This document shows, piece after piece, positions 43,001 through 50,976 of a DNA stretch of 64,000 nucleotides. Positions within the stretch are counted from its first letter, which is position 1. Every line of letters starts with the position of its first letter. Source of the stretch: Methylomagnum ishizawai. GTDB taxonomy: Bacteria > Pseudomonadota > Gammaproteobacteria > Methylococcales > Methylococcaceae. The DNA lies in NCBI RefSeq assembly GCF_900155475.1, contig NZ_FXAM01000001.1, forward strand, positions 1,351,501 to 1,415,500. Reading direction: 5' to 3'. The notes beneath the pieces were generated by a model. That model was given only the letters and a program-made list of their open reading frames with translations, searched no databases and had not been told where the DNA came from. Made by a program: the position numbers and the translations under genes.

Positions 43001-43342
43001 TTGCCGGGTGATGGCGCGGCCATTCACCGTCCAGCCTTCGGCTCCGTCGGCATGTTCCGCCAGGACGGCATCCAGGTCTTCGTCCAGGATGCGGCCCTGG
43101 GCGTAAAAACGGCGGAACTCGGATTCCGGCAGATAGCCCCGGTTCCCGGTCAGGCGCTCGGCGGCGTCCAGCGCCGCGGCAAACGGCAGGTGTTGATAGC
43201 CGTGCAAAGTGTTGTGGTGGACGAAATCCAGGATCGGCGCTTGGCCGGGCAGGATGGGGTCGAGCTGGGCCACCGCCGCTTCCAACAAGGCGCGGGGATC
43301 GTCGGTGGTGGGAAGAGCGGTCGGGGCGTGCGGCGCGGACAT
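40085..43342 (-). CDS. dabA: DabA-type inorganic carbon transporter subunit (DUF2309/UPF0753, beta-CA-like)
   Basis: A 1085-residue protein of the DUF2309 family, in the long (over 1000-residue) size class. The zinc-site residues are Cys554 and Asp556 ([18 protein letters not shown]) and His745 and Cys760 ([36 protein letters not shown]), equivalent to the beta-carbonic-anhydrase-like site shown in Halothiobacillus DabA2. The N-terminus ([18 protein letters not shown]) is also typical. DabA is thought to hydrate CO2 vectorially at the cytoplasmic face, driven by ion flow through DabB. It is preceded by a NuoM-like gene (10 bp) and followed by dabB (8-bp overlap). Confidence 0.95.
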   Translation of the reverse strand: [1085 protein letters not shown]

Positions 43343-43352
43343 GGCTTCCCCC

Positions 43353-44831
43353 TCAGAGCGGCGGCATGAATTTGGGGACGAACAAGGCGCTGAGTTCGCC
43401 CACCTTGGCGCTCATCAAGGCGATGGCACCGGTCGGGGCCAAGCCCAGCCACAGGATGCCGAGCGCTAGCGCCCCGGCGGCGGCGAGTTCGTGGCCGCGC
43501 AAATCGGCGATGCCATTCAGGCCGGGCTGCGGCACCCCGGCGAACAAACCGTCCACCACGCGCAAGCCATAGGCCGCGCCGACCAGGATGCCCACACTGG
43601 TGCAGGCCATGGTCCAGCCGAAGCGCTGGAAGCCGCCGACGAGCGCGTGCAATTCCGCCACGAAGCCCGCCGAACCCGGCAAGCCCATCGCCGCCAGTAG
43701 GGCCAAGGTGGCGAACCCGGCGCAGCGTGGCGCAGTCTGGGCCAATGCGCCGTAATCGGCGATTTCGCGGGTATGGGTGCGCTCGTACAACAACCCGGCC
43801 AGCAGGAACAGGATGGCGGCGGTCAAGCCATGGGCGCTCATTTGCAGGACCGCGCCCAGCAATCCGGCCTGGTTTAGGGAGGCGATGCCGAGCAGGACCA
43901 CGCCCATATGGCTGACCGAGGAATAGGCGATCATGGCTTTGAGGTCGGTCTGCCGGAACGCCAGCAAAGCCCCGTAGAGGATGCTGACCAGGGCCATCCC
44001 CGCCAGCCAGCCGTGTAGTTCCAAGGCGGCGGCCGGGAGCATCCCGGTGGCCTTGATGAGTCCATAGGCGCCCATCTTGAGCATGGCCCCGGACAACAGG
44101 ATGCTGACCGGGCTGGGCGCTTCGACATGGGCCAGGGGTAGCCAGCCATGCAGGGGGAAGACCGGCATCTTGACCCCGAAGCCGATCAGGAACCCCAGGA
44201 ACACCCACAGCTGTTGCTCGCGGGGCAGGGCGCGGGCGGTGCGGAGCATGGCGTCCATGCCGGTGGAATGCTCCGCCGAGAGGGTGAAGATCAGCAAAAG
44301 GCTCATCAGCATGAACACCGAGCCACCCATGGTATACAGCACGAAATTGAGGCTGGCGGTATGGCGGCGCGGCCCGCCCCATTGGTCGATAAGGAAGAAC
44401 AGGGGAATCAGGGTCAGCTCCCAGAACACGAAGAACAGCGACCAATCCTGCGCCATGAACACCCCGAGCATCCCGAATTCCAGGGCCAGCAGGGCGATGT
44501 GGTAGCCCTTGGCGCGTTGCTTCACGCCGCCCGAGGCCACCAGGGCCACCAGGCATAGCACGCTGGACAGCAGCACCATGGGCAAGGAAACGCCATCCAC
44601 GCCCAGGGCGTAATAACTGCCGAGTTCCGGGTTCCAGACCCTGGATTCCATGAATTGCACGCTGGGCGCCGTGGTATCGAAACCCCAAGGCAGGCCACAG
44701 GCCAACAGCGCGGTCAGCCCGGCGCTGGCGAAGGCGATGCGGCGGATCAAGCGCCTGCGCCAGGGCGGCACGAAGGCCAAGGCCAAGGCACCCAGGAACG
44801 GTGTCCAAAGGATCAAACTCAGGATTTGCAT
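43353..44831 (-). CDS. NuoM-like proton-translocating membrane subunit (first gene of dab cluster)
   Basis: 492 residues, the closest of the set to genuine NuoM. It has Glu in WSLFFVFWELTLIPLFFLIDQWG, Lys in GFGVKMPVFPLHGWLPLAHVEAPSPVSILLSGAMLKMGAYGLIK (helix 7 Lys and helix 8 Lys), and SSVSHMGVVLLG. There is no nuo operon around it. The next gene, dabA, starts 10 bp later, so it is the first gene of the putative seven-gene carbon uptake operon. About 200 bp separate it from the upstream chemoreceptor gene, room for a promoter. The start ATG at 44831 gives a normal hydrophobic N-terminus (MQILSLILWTPFLGALAL). Confidence 0.9.
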   Translation of the reverse strand: MQILSLILWTPFLGALALAFVPPWRRRLIRRIAFASAGLTALLACGLPWGFDTTAPSVQFMESRVWNPELGSYYALGVDGVSLPMVLLSSVLCLVALVASGGVKQRAKGYHIALLALEFGMLGVFMAQDWSLFFVFWELTLIPLFFLIDQWGGPRRHTASLNFVLYTMGGSVFMLMSLLLIFTLSAEHSTGMDAMLRTARALPREQQLWVFLGFLIGFGVKMPVFPLHGWLPLAHVEAPSPVSILLSGAMLKMGAYGLIKATGMLPAAALELHGWLAGMALVSILYGALLAFRQTDLKAMIAYSSVSHMGVVLLGIASLNQAGLLGAVLQMSAHGLTAAILFLLAGLLYERTHTREIADYGALAQTAPRCAGFATLALLAAMGLPGSAGFVAELHALVGGFQRFGWTMACTSVGILVGAAYGLRVVDGLFAGVPQPGLNGIADLRGHELAAAGALALGILWLGLAPTGAIALMSAKVGELSALFVPKFMPPL

Positions 44832-45004
44832 GGGTATTCGGAGGGAGTCCGGGCCTTGCCGGCGGGGGCGTGTGGTTGAGGGTGGGATGGAGTGGTTCAA
44901 AAATACCATGGACGCTGGTTTAGGAAAACCATCGCGCTGGATTTTTGGCTGGGACGGCGGGATATGAGGTGGATTTGAACCGTGAACCAAGCTGCGCGGG
45001 ACGA

Positions 45005-45029
45005 GCCCCCCGGTTTTCCACCGGGGGGC
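45005..45029 (-). terminator. Stem-loop after the chemoreceptor gene
   Basis: GCCCCCCGGT (45005-45014) pairs with ACCGGGGGGC (45020-45029) around a TTTCC loop, just beyond the stop codon at 45038. No T-run on the minus strand, so called a probable terminator or 3'-end stabiliser. Confidence 0.6.
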
Positions 45030-45037
45030 GGGAGCGG

Positions 45038-46486
45038 TTAGAACGACGTGAATTTGCCCGGCTGCGGCAGGTTGGAGCGCGGAAGGGGCATATGGGCCAT
45101 GGGTTGGGGAACGAAGTCCTGCTCGCCCCCGGTCCCTGTGAACAGCGCGATGACCTGTTTCAATTCCACCGTCTGGTGCTTCATCTCCTGGGCCGTCGCC
45201 GCCAGTTCCTCCGAGGCCGCGGCGTTTTGCTGGGTGGCCAGGCTGATCTGGGCCAGGGCGGTGTTGATTTGGCCGACCCCCGCCGACTGCTCTTCCGAAG
45301 CCGCCGTGATCTCCTGGATGAGGTCCGAGGTTTTCTGGATCGAGGGCACGATATTGCCGATGATGAGTTGCCCGGCCTGTTCCGACAGCCGCACGCTCTT
45401 GTCCGCCACCGCGCCGATTTCCTGGGCCGCCACTTGGCTGCGCTCGGCCAGCTTCCGCACCTCGGCGGCCACCACCGCGAAGCCCCTGCCGTATTCCCCG
45501 GCGCGGGCCGCTTCGATGGCCGCGTTCAGCGCCAGGAGATTGGTTTGGTAGGCGATGTCGTCGATGATCCCGATCCGTTCGGCGATTTGTTGCATCGCCG
45601 CCACCGTCTCCCGCATGGCTTGGGCACCGTCGGCGGCCACCGAGGAAGCCTGGGTCGCCACGCCGTTGGTGACTTTCGCGTTCTCGGTGTTCTGGGTCAC
45701 CGAGGCCGTGATTTCTTCGAGCGAGGCGCTGGTTTCCTCCACGCTGGCCGATTGCTCGCTGGCCCCCTGGCTCAGGGTTTGCGCTGTGGTGTTCACCTGT
45801 TCCGAGGCGTTCGCGATCCTGCCCACGGTTTCCGCGAGTTTGGCGACTTGCTGGTTCATCAGGCGGATGATCCAGAAGGCGGTGCCCAGGGAGATAATCA
45901 AGGCGCTGGTGGCCAAACCGATCAACCAGACCCGCGCTTGCGCCATGTTTTCTAGCGCGGAGTCGGAGATGGTTTTCATCAGTTCCCCTTGGAATTTTGC
46001 CAATTCTTCCAAATCCCCCCAATAGGCGGTACTGGCCGGGCCGAAATCGTGCATGATGAATTGGGCGGCTTTCTGACGGTCGATTTTGATTTGTTGATAT
46101 AGCGGCTCGTATAGGGTACCCAGCATGGAACGCTTGGCAACAATGGTGTTGAACAGCCCGCGACCGCGGGCGGTGTTAATCATTTTGTCTAATTTTTCCA
46201 GGTCTTCGGCATTTTTTCTCCGATTTTCTTCCATCGCTTTGATGGTTTGATCAGTGGTCACTGTATCGTTGAGAAAAATTAGGTTGTGTGCTAAACGCCC
46301 ATTATCCAAGCTGCGCTTGATAAGCTCGTTGGCGATCACGGTTTTGGGATAGCGGTCCTGGGTAATTTCCTCAAGGGTAATGGCGGTTTGGGAAAGAGTT
46401 ATAACGGATTTGATCGATATGCCAAGTAATAAAATAATAATAAGCCCGAAGCCCAGTTTTGTTTTTGCGCTCATTGTTGTAAACAT
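45038..46486 (-). CDS. Methyl-accepting chemotaxis protein
   Basis: 482 residues. TM1 ([24 protein letters not shown]) is followed by a four-helix-bundle (4HB_MCP-like) periplasmic sensor (about residues 33-190), TM2 ([27 protein letters not shown]) and a HAMP-like segment reduced in length. The cytoplasmic hairpin has the signalling tip [36 protein letters not shown]...VRKLAERS. An excellent RBS (GGAGGCATT ATG) sets the start at 46486. No CheA/CheW genes nearby and no pentapeptide tether (ends PQPGKFTSF). The ligand is unknown. Neighbours are the carbon uptake operon downstream and, further upstream, the MglA-like GTPase pair, so a taxis signal tied to carbon or surface motility is conceivable but speculative. 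Confidence 0.93.
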   Translation of the reverse strand: MFTTMSAKTKLGFGLIIILLLGISIKSVITLSQTAITLEEITQDRYPKTVIANELIKRSLDNGRLAHNLIFLNDTVTTDQTIKAMEENRRKNAEDLEKLDKMINTARGRGLFNTIVAKRSMLGTLYEPLYQQIKIDRQKAAQFIMHDFGPASTAYWGDLEELAKFQGELMKTISDSALENMAQARVWLIGLATSALIISLGTAFWIIRLMNQQVAKLAETVGRIANASEQVNTTAQTLSQGASEQSASVEETSASLEEITASVTQNTENAKVTNGVATQASSVAADGAQAMRETVAAMQQIAERIGIIDDIAYQTNLLALNAAIEAARAGEYGRGFAVVAAEVRKLAERSQVAAQEIGAVADKSVRLSEQAGQLIIGNIVPSIQKTSDLIQEITAASEEQSAGVGQINTALAQISLATQQNAAASEELAATAQEMKHQTVELKQVIALFTGTGGEQDFVPQPMAHMPLPRSNLPQPGKFTSF

Positions 46487-47331
46487 AATGCCTCCAAATG
46501 TTCGTGTGAAAAACTGGAAAACCGCTATAAGATCGATTTGTATGATGCCGCCGCCTAGCCGGTGGCAATGACTCAATCTCGTATCACCGGAAAAGGCCGA
46601 GCCAAGCCCGTCCCACCGATAATGGGCCATCGGGTCTTGGAATTAGGCGCGGGCGATGCTTATCCATCGAACCGCCTGGGTTTCGCCACACGCCAGGAGC
46701 TTCCATGCCATGCCCCATCCTACCGGGCTGAAGAATACAATTGTCCAGAGCATAGACCATGCGGGGCGTTTTGGACGGCGAAATCCGCCGCGCCGTCGGC
46801 GATGGGATTAAATATATGATTTTTATATGTTATTTCTCTAGGCGCGGAATGGGGACGTAGAGGTGCCCCCTAGTTGTCGGAAAGTTCGTGGTAGGTGTTC
46901 GCAGGGGATATGAGAGTCACTTTGGATAGGGGTATTTCCGCTGAAAACGCTATGGGTTGGATGAAAAAGAAGTTGGATTCCGGTCGGCGGCTCAGCCCGA
47001 GTCCAAATAGGCAATCCAGTGTTATGGCAGCCACCAAGCACGAATGCGATAAGGGGATATTTTGCCAAAACCGCCCCTCAGGCGATATACAACGAGATGG
47101 GGAGTAAAATAAGGGTTTCTATGGAGAGGTTGCGCCAAAAATAGCCGTTAAGGATATTCAGGCTTCCGGCGCTGGGTAGAATCCCGATCCGGGAGTGAAG
47201 ACCGCCGCCCAGTCAATAAATCAGATAATCGAGGTCGGGTAGTGCCGCCAGGAAAGCGGTTTGCCGGTTGCCTGGAATTGGCGGGCTAGGCCGGGACGGT
47301 CGATTTGGACTGGAAGGGGTTGGGAGAGGGG
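46487..47331. other. Long intergenic region without convincing genes
   Basis: About 900 bp between the chemoreceptor and roadblock genes. Short open frames exist (for example 46895-47107) but have no RBS-supported ATG and no family resemblance. Base composition is mixed, with AT-rich patches near 46480 and 46810. No tRNA or riboswitch seen. Confidence 0.45.
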
Positions 47332-47368
47332 CCGCATTGGCGGAACGCCGGGCGTTCCGCCAATGCGG
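47332..47368. terminator. 37-bp near-perfect palindrome downstream of roadblock gene
   Basis: An 18-bp arm (CCGCATTGGCGGAACGCC, 47332-47349) and its exact complement (47351-47368) are separated by a single base. In RNA the central bases would open into a small loop. It lies 45 bp beyond the roadblock stop codon; there is no T-run on the minus strand, so besides termination it could be a cruciform or protein-binding site. Confidence 0.5.
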
Positions 47369-47412
47369 TTTAGGCTGGATAAACCGGGATCGCTATCGAA
47401 CCGGGGGGCGGG

Positions 47413-47772
47413 TTAGATGCGCTTGATCGAGCTTTCCACCTTTTTCAATTCCAGCCGGGCCATCGCCAGATTGGCGCGGCTACGGTCCAGGGCGAGATAG
47501 ATGAAGATTTCGCGGTTGGAAGTCAGTGGGCGCAGCAAATGATACTGGCTGCCGAGGCTGATCAGGATGTCTTCGATGTTGTCGTCGCCGAGGCCGATGG
47601 CATCCATCGCCTTGAGCTTGGACTGTAACACTTCGGTATTGGCCGCCGCGGCGATTTCCACCGGGTAATTACCGACCACCAGCGATTCGAGCATCATGCC
47701 GCTGCTGGAATCGACCAGGGCGGCGGCGATGAAACCATCCAGTTTTTTGAGAGAGTCAACGGTATTTGCCAT
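47413..47772 (-). CDS. Roadblock/LC7 domain protein (MglB-like)
   Basis: 119 residues forming one roadblock/LC7 fold: TVDSLKKLDGFIAAALVDSSSGMMLESLVV (first helix and strands), AAANTEVLQSKLKAMDAIGL, EDILISLGSQYHLLRPL and FIYLALDRSRANLAMARLELKKVE. In MglB and similar proteins this fold is the dimeric regulator (GAP or GEF) of a small GTPase. The ATG at 47772 has AAGGAA upstream and is preferred. A longer frame from an ATG at 47880 overlaps the stop of the GTPase gene (ATGGTTGA) and would add 36 residues. Either way it is coupled to the upstream GTPase gene. Confidence 0.85.
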   Translation of the reverse strand: MANTVDSLKKLDGFIAAALVDSSSGMMLESLVVGNYPVEIAAAANTEVLQSKLKAMDAIGLGDDNIEDILISLGSQYHLLRPLTSNREIFIYLALDRSRANLAMARLELKKVESSIKRI

Positions 47773-47872
47773 AGATTGAGTTTCCTTATGGTTATGGGTT
47801 GCCGCGAGGGAGGGTCCTTCATGGCTTTCGCGGCGGAAAAGGTCCTTGAAGGTTTTGAGAAGGATCGCTTGG

Positions 47873-48832
47873 TCAACCATGGGCGATGGTCGAGCCGAGC
47901 AGGGTCGTGACCAGTTGCATCAGGTCGCCGTGTTGGCGGGCATCGACCTTGAAAATCGGCCAGGATGCACCCCTGGCCTGGAGGGCGCGGGTATATTCGT
48001 TCAGCGAGGGGGTGGGGCTGACGTCGTTATGGGTGACGCCGATGACGGCGTGGTGGTTCGCCAGGAATTCCCGGTGGGCGTCCAGATAATAATTCAGTTC
48101 CTTGATGGAGTCGCTGGCCGCGTTGCTGACCAGGATGATGATCCCCAAGGCTTTTTGGATGAGTATTTCGCCCATGAAGTCGAAGCGCCGTTGGCCGGGA
48201 GCGCCATACACATGGAGTTGGGTGTCCTCGTTCAGGGCCAGGGTGCCGAAGTCCATGGCCACGGTGGTGGATTGCTTATGCAACTGGGTTTGGTCGCTGG
48301 GCGCGGCCTCGGTGGAGATCACCTTGTCGCCGCATAGGGTGGAGATGGCGGTGGTTTTGCCCGAACCGACGCTGCCCACGATCAATATTTTCAGTTTCTC
48401 CCGCCAGTCGAACGGCTGGGCGCGGGGCCGCGGGGCTGGTTGTAGCCCGGTCGGCGCCGGTGTGGCGAGGGCCAAGGCCTGGCTGATTTCCTTGAGCAGG
48501 ATGGTGAATTCGAGGGGGGAGGGTGTTTGTCCTTGCGGAGGGCGGCGTAGATGCCAGCGTGCTTCTTGTGGCCGTTGCTGTGAGTAACAAATCAAGCGGT
48601 CTTGGGTGAAACCGCCGGTATCGCTATGCCAGCCAGCCAGTTCCTCGGAGGAATTCGCCGTGACCAGCAGCAAATCCGCCATGTCGGCGTCCGGTACGAC
48701 TTGCCAGGGCTGTTGCCAGCGGTTGGCGTGGGAAAACAGGTTATTCAGAACGGTGGCCTCGTCGGGGTTGGACAATCCGCATAAGGCGATCCGAATAGGG
48801 AGGGAGCGGGAGGGGGTATGTGGGTTGTTCAT
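47873..48832 (-). CDS. MglA-like small GTPase with N-terminal extension
   Basis: 319 residues. The C-terminal half is a Ras-like GTPase: P-loop IVGSVGSGKTTAIS (Gly153-Thr160), switch II VYGAPGQRRFDFMGEI, and a G4-like GVTHND motif. The N-terminal 115 residues (IRIALCGLSNPDEATVLNNLF...MADLLLVTANSSEEL) look like a receiver-type alpha/beta domain without a clear phosphoacceptor and are followed by a Pro-rich linker (PAPTGLQPAPRPRAQP). The roadblock gene overlaps or follows at once. Such pairs set polarity and motility (MglA/MglB) or type IV pilus activity in proteobacteria; here the target is unknown. The start could also be six codons upstream (ATG 48850). Confidence 0.82.
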   Translation of the reverse strand: MNNPHTPSRSLPIRIALCGLSNPDEATVLNNLFSHANRWQQPWQVVPDADMADLLLVTANSSEELAGWHSDTGGFTQDRLICYSQQRPQEARWHLRRPPQGQTPSPLEFTILLKEISQALALATPAPTGLQPAPRPRAQPFDWREKLKILIVGSVGSGKTTAISTLCGDKVISTEAAPSDQTQLHKQSTTVAMDFGTLALNEDTQLHVYGAPGQRRFDFMGEILIQKALGIIILVSNAASDSIKELNYYLDAHREFLANHHAVIGVTHNDVSPTPSLNEYTRALQARGASWPIFKVDARQHGDLMQLVTTLLGSTIAHG

Positions 48833-48934
48833 TGCGTGCCTGCGGGTCATGGACAAATTAGTATGCAAAAGGTTCTTGCCAATCGGCAGGTAGGAACTCT
48901 CTTTCATGCTGCAATGTCTTTTTGCTATCGGCAT

Positions 48935-49562
48935 AAACCCGTTCCCACCATGAAGGTAGAAGTGATTGTTCGTGTCTTGTCGTGATGATTTTTATCTTTT
49001 CCTCTTGATTGATATGGATTTATGTTACGCTGCCCCCGTCTCAAATTTGAGATGGGGGGCCGTCCGTGCCGCTGGGCTACGAATGGAACCGCTGGCAAGC
49101 CGACTGGCTGATCCGACCCTGTCGGCCAGCCCGCAAACCAGGTGGGCTGGAAAAGATTTCCAATCCTTTGGCTATTTTAAAAAAACGGGGATGGCATCGT
49201 TTTAATGGTGATTTAAGCGGTTTTAGCGGTTTAAAGAGGGTGCTTATCCTCATTACTAATAATAATTGAAAGAAAGTAGCACAAGTTCGCTCGGAGCGTG
49301 AAAAACGGCACATTCATTTCCACGCACTTGTGAAGGCTGCGCACCACCTTTTCCCTGGCGGTTGCTTGGCCGTGTTGGCTTCGACAGTCTTTCGTGCGGG
49401 ATGCTCCGGTTGATGTCAAGGCGCACGGATATCCCATTCCGAACCGAGCCAAAGGTGACAGGGGAAGCCAATCAAGCCGCTCCCCGGCCCTGGGCCAAGG
49501 TTGCCCCGCCCAAACCCTTGTTGCTAAAGTTCCCGGCCATCCTCCTTTCCTTCATCGCTTCC
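48935..49562. other. Intergenic region upstream of gltX
   Basis: The gap between the GTPase gene start and gltX. It holds an AT-rich zone (48960-49030 and 49160-49270) and a 26-bp palindrome at 49033-49058. The frame upstream of gltX is open from 49362 but its translation shows no GluRS sequence before the ATG at 49563, so it is left out. No T-box or tRNA-like structure recognised. Confidence 0.45.
49033..49058. repeat. 26-bp uninterrupted palindrome
   Basis: CCCCCGTCTCAAA followed directly by TTTGAGATGGGGG, complementary except for one G/T position that would pair as G-U in RNA. Lies in the region between the GTPase gene and gltX. Could be an operator for a dimeric regulator or a hairpin; no nearby regulator gene. 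Confidence 0.5.
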
Positions 49563-50963
49563 ATGAACCCGACCAAAACCCGTTTCGCCCCGAGTCCCAC
49601 CGGGCTGATGCACATCGGCAACGCCCGCACGGCCTTGTTCAGCGCCCTGTATGGCGAAAGCTTCCTGCTCCGCATCGAGGACACCGACGCCGAGCGCAGC
49701 CGCCGCGAATTCGTCGATGAACTCCTGGCCGACTTGCGCTGGATGGGCCTCCCCTGGCAGGAAGGTCCGCAAACCGCCGAACCCGGCCCGGATTATTTCC
49801 AGTCCCGCCGCGGGGCGGTCTACCAGCGCTATTACGACGCGCTGGAACAGAACGGCTTGGCCTATCCCTGTTTCTGCACCCCGCGTGAACTGGAAATCTC
49901 CCGCAAGATTCAACTCAGTTCCGGCCAGCCGCCGCGCTACACCGGCAAATGCGCCCATCTCAACCCCGAGGAAGTGGCCCGCAAACGCGCCGAAGGCTTG
50001 GAACCCACCCTGCGGTTCAAGGTGCCGAAGCGGGAAACCGTGGAATTCCTGGACGGGGTGCGCGGACCGCAGAAATTCGCCACCGACGATATCGGCGATT
50101 TCATCATCCGCCGGGCCGATGGCAGCGCCGCGTTCTTTTTCTGCAACGCCATCGACGACGCCTTGATGGGCGTGACCCATGTTTTGCGCGGCGAGGACCA
50201 TCTCGCCAACACGCCCCGGCAATTGCTGGTGCTGAAAGCCTTGGACCTGCCCGCGCCGCAATATGCCCATAATTCGCTGATCCTGGGCGACGACGGCGCG
50301 CCCCTGTCCAAGCGCAACGGCAGCCGCAGTATCGCCCAGTTGCGGGAGGAGGGTTATTTCCCGCTGGCCTTGCTCAATATGCTGGCCCGGCTCGGCCACC
50401 ATTACGACAGCGAGGACATCATGGATTTCGCCGCGCTCAAGGCCCGGTTCGATCTCTCGCGCCTGGGCAAATCCCCGGCCCGTTTCGATATCGACCATCT
50501 CAAGCACTGGCAGCAACTGGCGGTGCGGTCGGCGGACCCCGCCACGCTCAAGCCCTGGTTGCACGCCGAGACCCGCGCCCTGGTGCCGGAAGACCAACTC
50601 GCCGCCTTCCTCGATATCGTCCGCAGCAATTGCCTGTTCCCCGCCGAGGCCGATGGATGGGCGCGTATCCTGTTCGCCGACGAATTGAAGGCCGAGCCGG
50701 ACATGGCGGCGGCGGCGCGGGGCGCGGGCGAAGCTTTCTTCCTGGCCGCGCTCGACGCCGCGACCCTGGCCGGGGCGGATTTCGACGCCTTCATGAAAGC
50801 GCTCAAGGCCAAGACCGGGGCCAAGGGCAAGGGTTTGTTCCTGCCGCTCCGCGCCGCCTTGACCGGACGCCACGACGGCCCGGAACTCGGCGCCCTGTAC
50901 CGCATCCTGGACCCCGCCCGCTTGCACCGCCGCCTGGCCGAATTCACCTATGAGTCCGAATAA
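49563..50963 (+). CDS. gltX: Glutamyl-tRNA synthetase
   Basis: 466 residues of class I GluRS. The HIGH-type motif is in RFAPSPTGLMHIGNARTALFSALYG, the catalytic IEDTDAERS follows, and the KMSKS equivalent is LSKRNGS, as in the group of GluRS enzymes with a K-R-N-G-S loop. The C-terminal anticodon-binding domain is shorter and Ala-rich. It charges tRNA-Glu, possibly tRNA-Gln too if no GlnRS exists. The ATG at 49563 is the family start. cysS follows 13 bp after the stop; the intervening bases include a short direct duplication. Confidence 0.96.
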   Translation: MNPTKTRFAPSPTGLMHIGNARTALFSALYGESFLLRIEDTDAERSRREFVDELLADLRWMGLPWQEGPQTAEPGPDYFQSRRGAVYQRYYDALEQNGLAYPCFCTPRELEISRKIQLSSGQPPRYTGKCAHLNPEEVARKRAEGLEPTLRFKVPKRETVEFLDGVRGPQKFATDDIGDFIIRRADGSAAFFFCNAIDDALMGVTHVLRGEDHLANTPRQLLVLKALDLPAPQYAHNSLILGDDGAPLSKRNGSRSIAQLREEGYFPLALLNMLARLGHHYDSEDIMDFAALKARFDLSRLGKSPARFDIDHLKHWQQLAVRSADPATLKPWLHAETRALVPEDQLAAFLDIVRSNCLFPAEADGWARILFADELKAEPDMAAAARGAGEAFFLAALDAATLAGADFDAFMKALKAKTGAKGKGLFLPLRAALTGRHDGPELGALYRILDPARLHRRLAEFTYESE

Positions 50964-50976
50964 TTGAGTCCGAATC

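Noticed and set aside
35502-44831. Remnant of a respiratory nuo operon
   Set aside because: No NuoA-K electron-transfer or quinone subunits, and DabA sits in the middle of the run; a carbon-uptake complex explains the set better.
46895-47107. 70-codon frame in the intergenic region
   Set aside because: Starts at GTG without a ribosome site and shows no recognisable motif.
49256-49561. Open frames on both strands upstream of gltX
   Set aside because: Neither shows a family signature; the plus frame is the non-coding extension of gltX.
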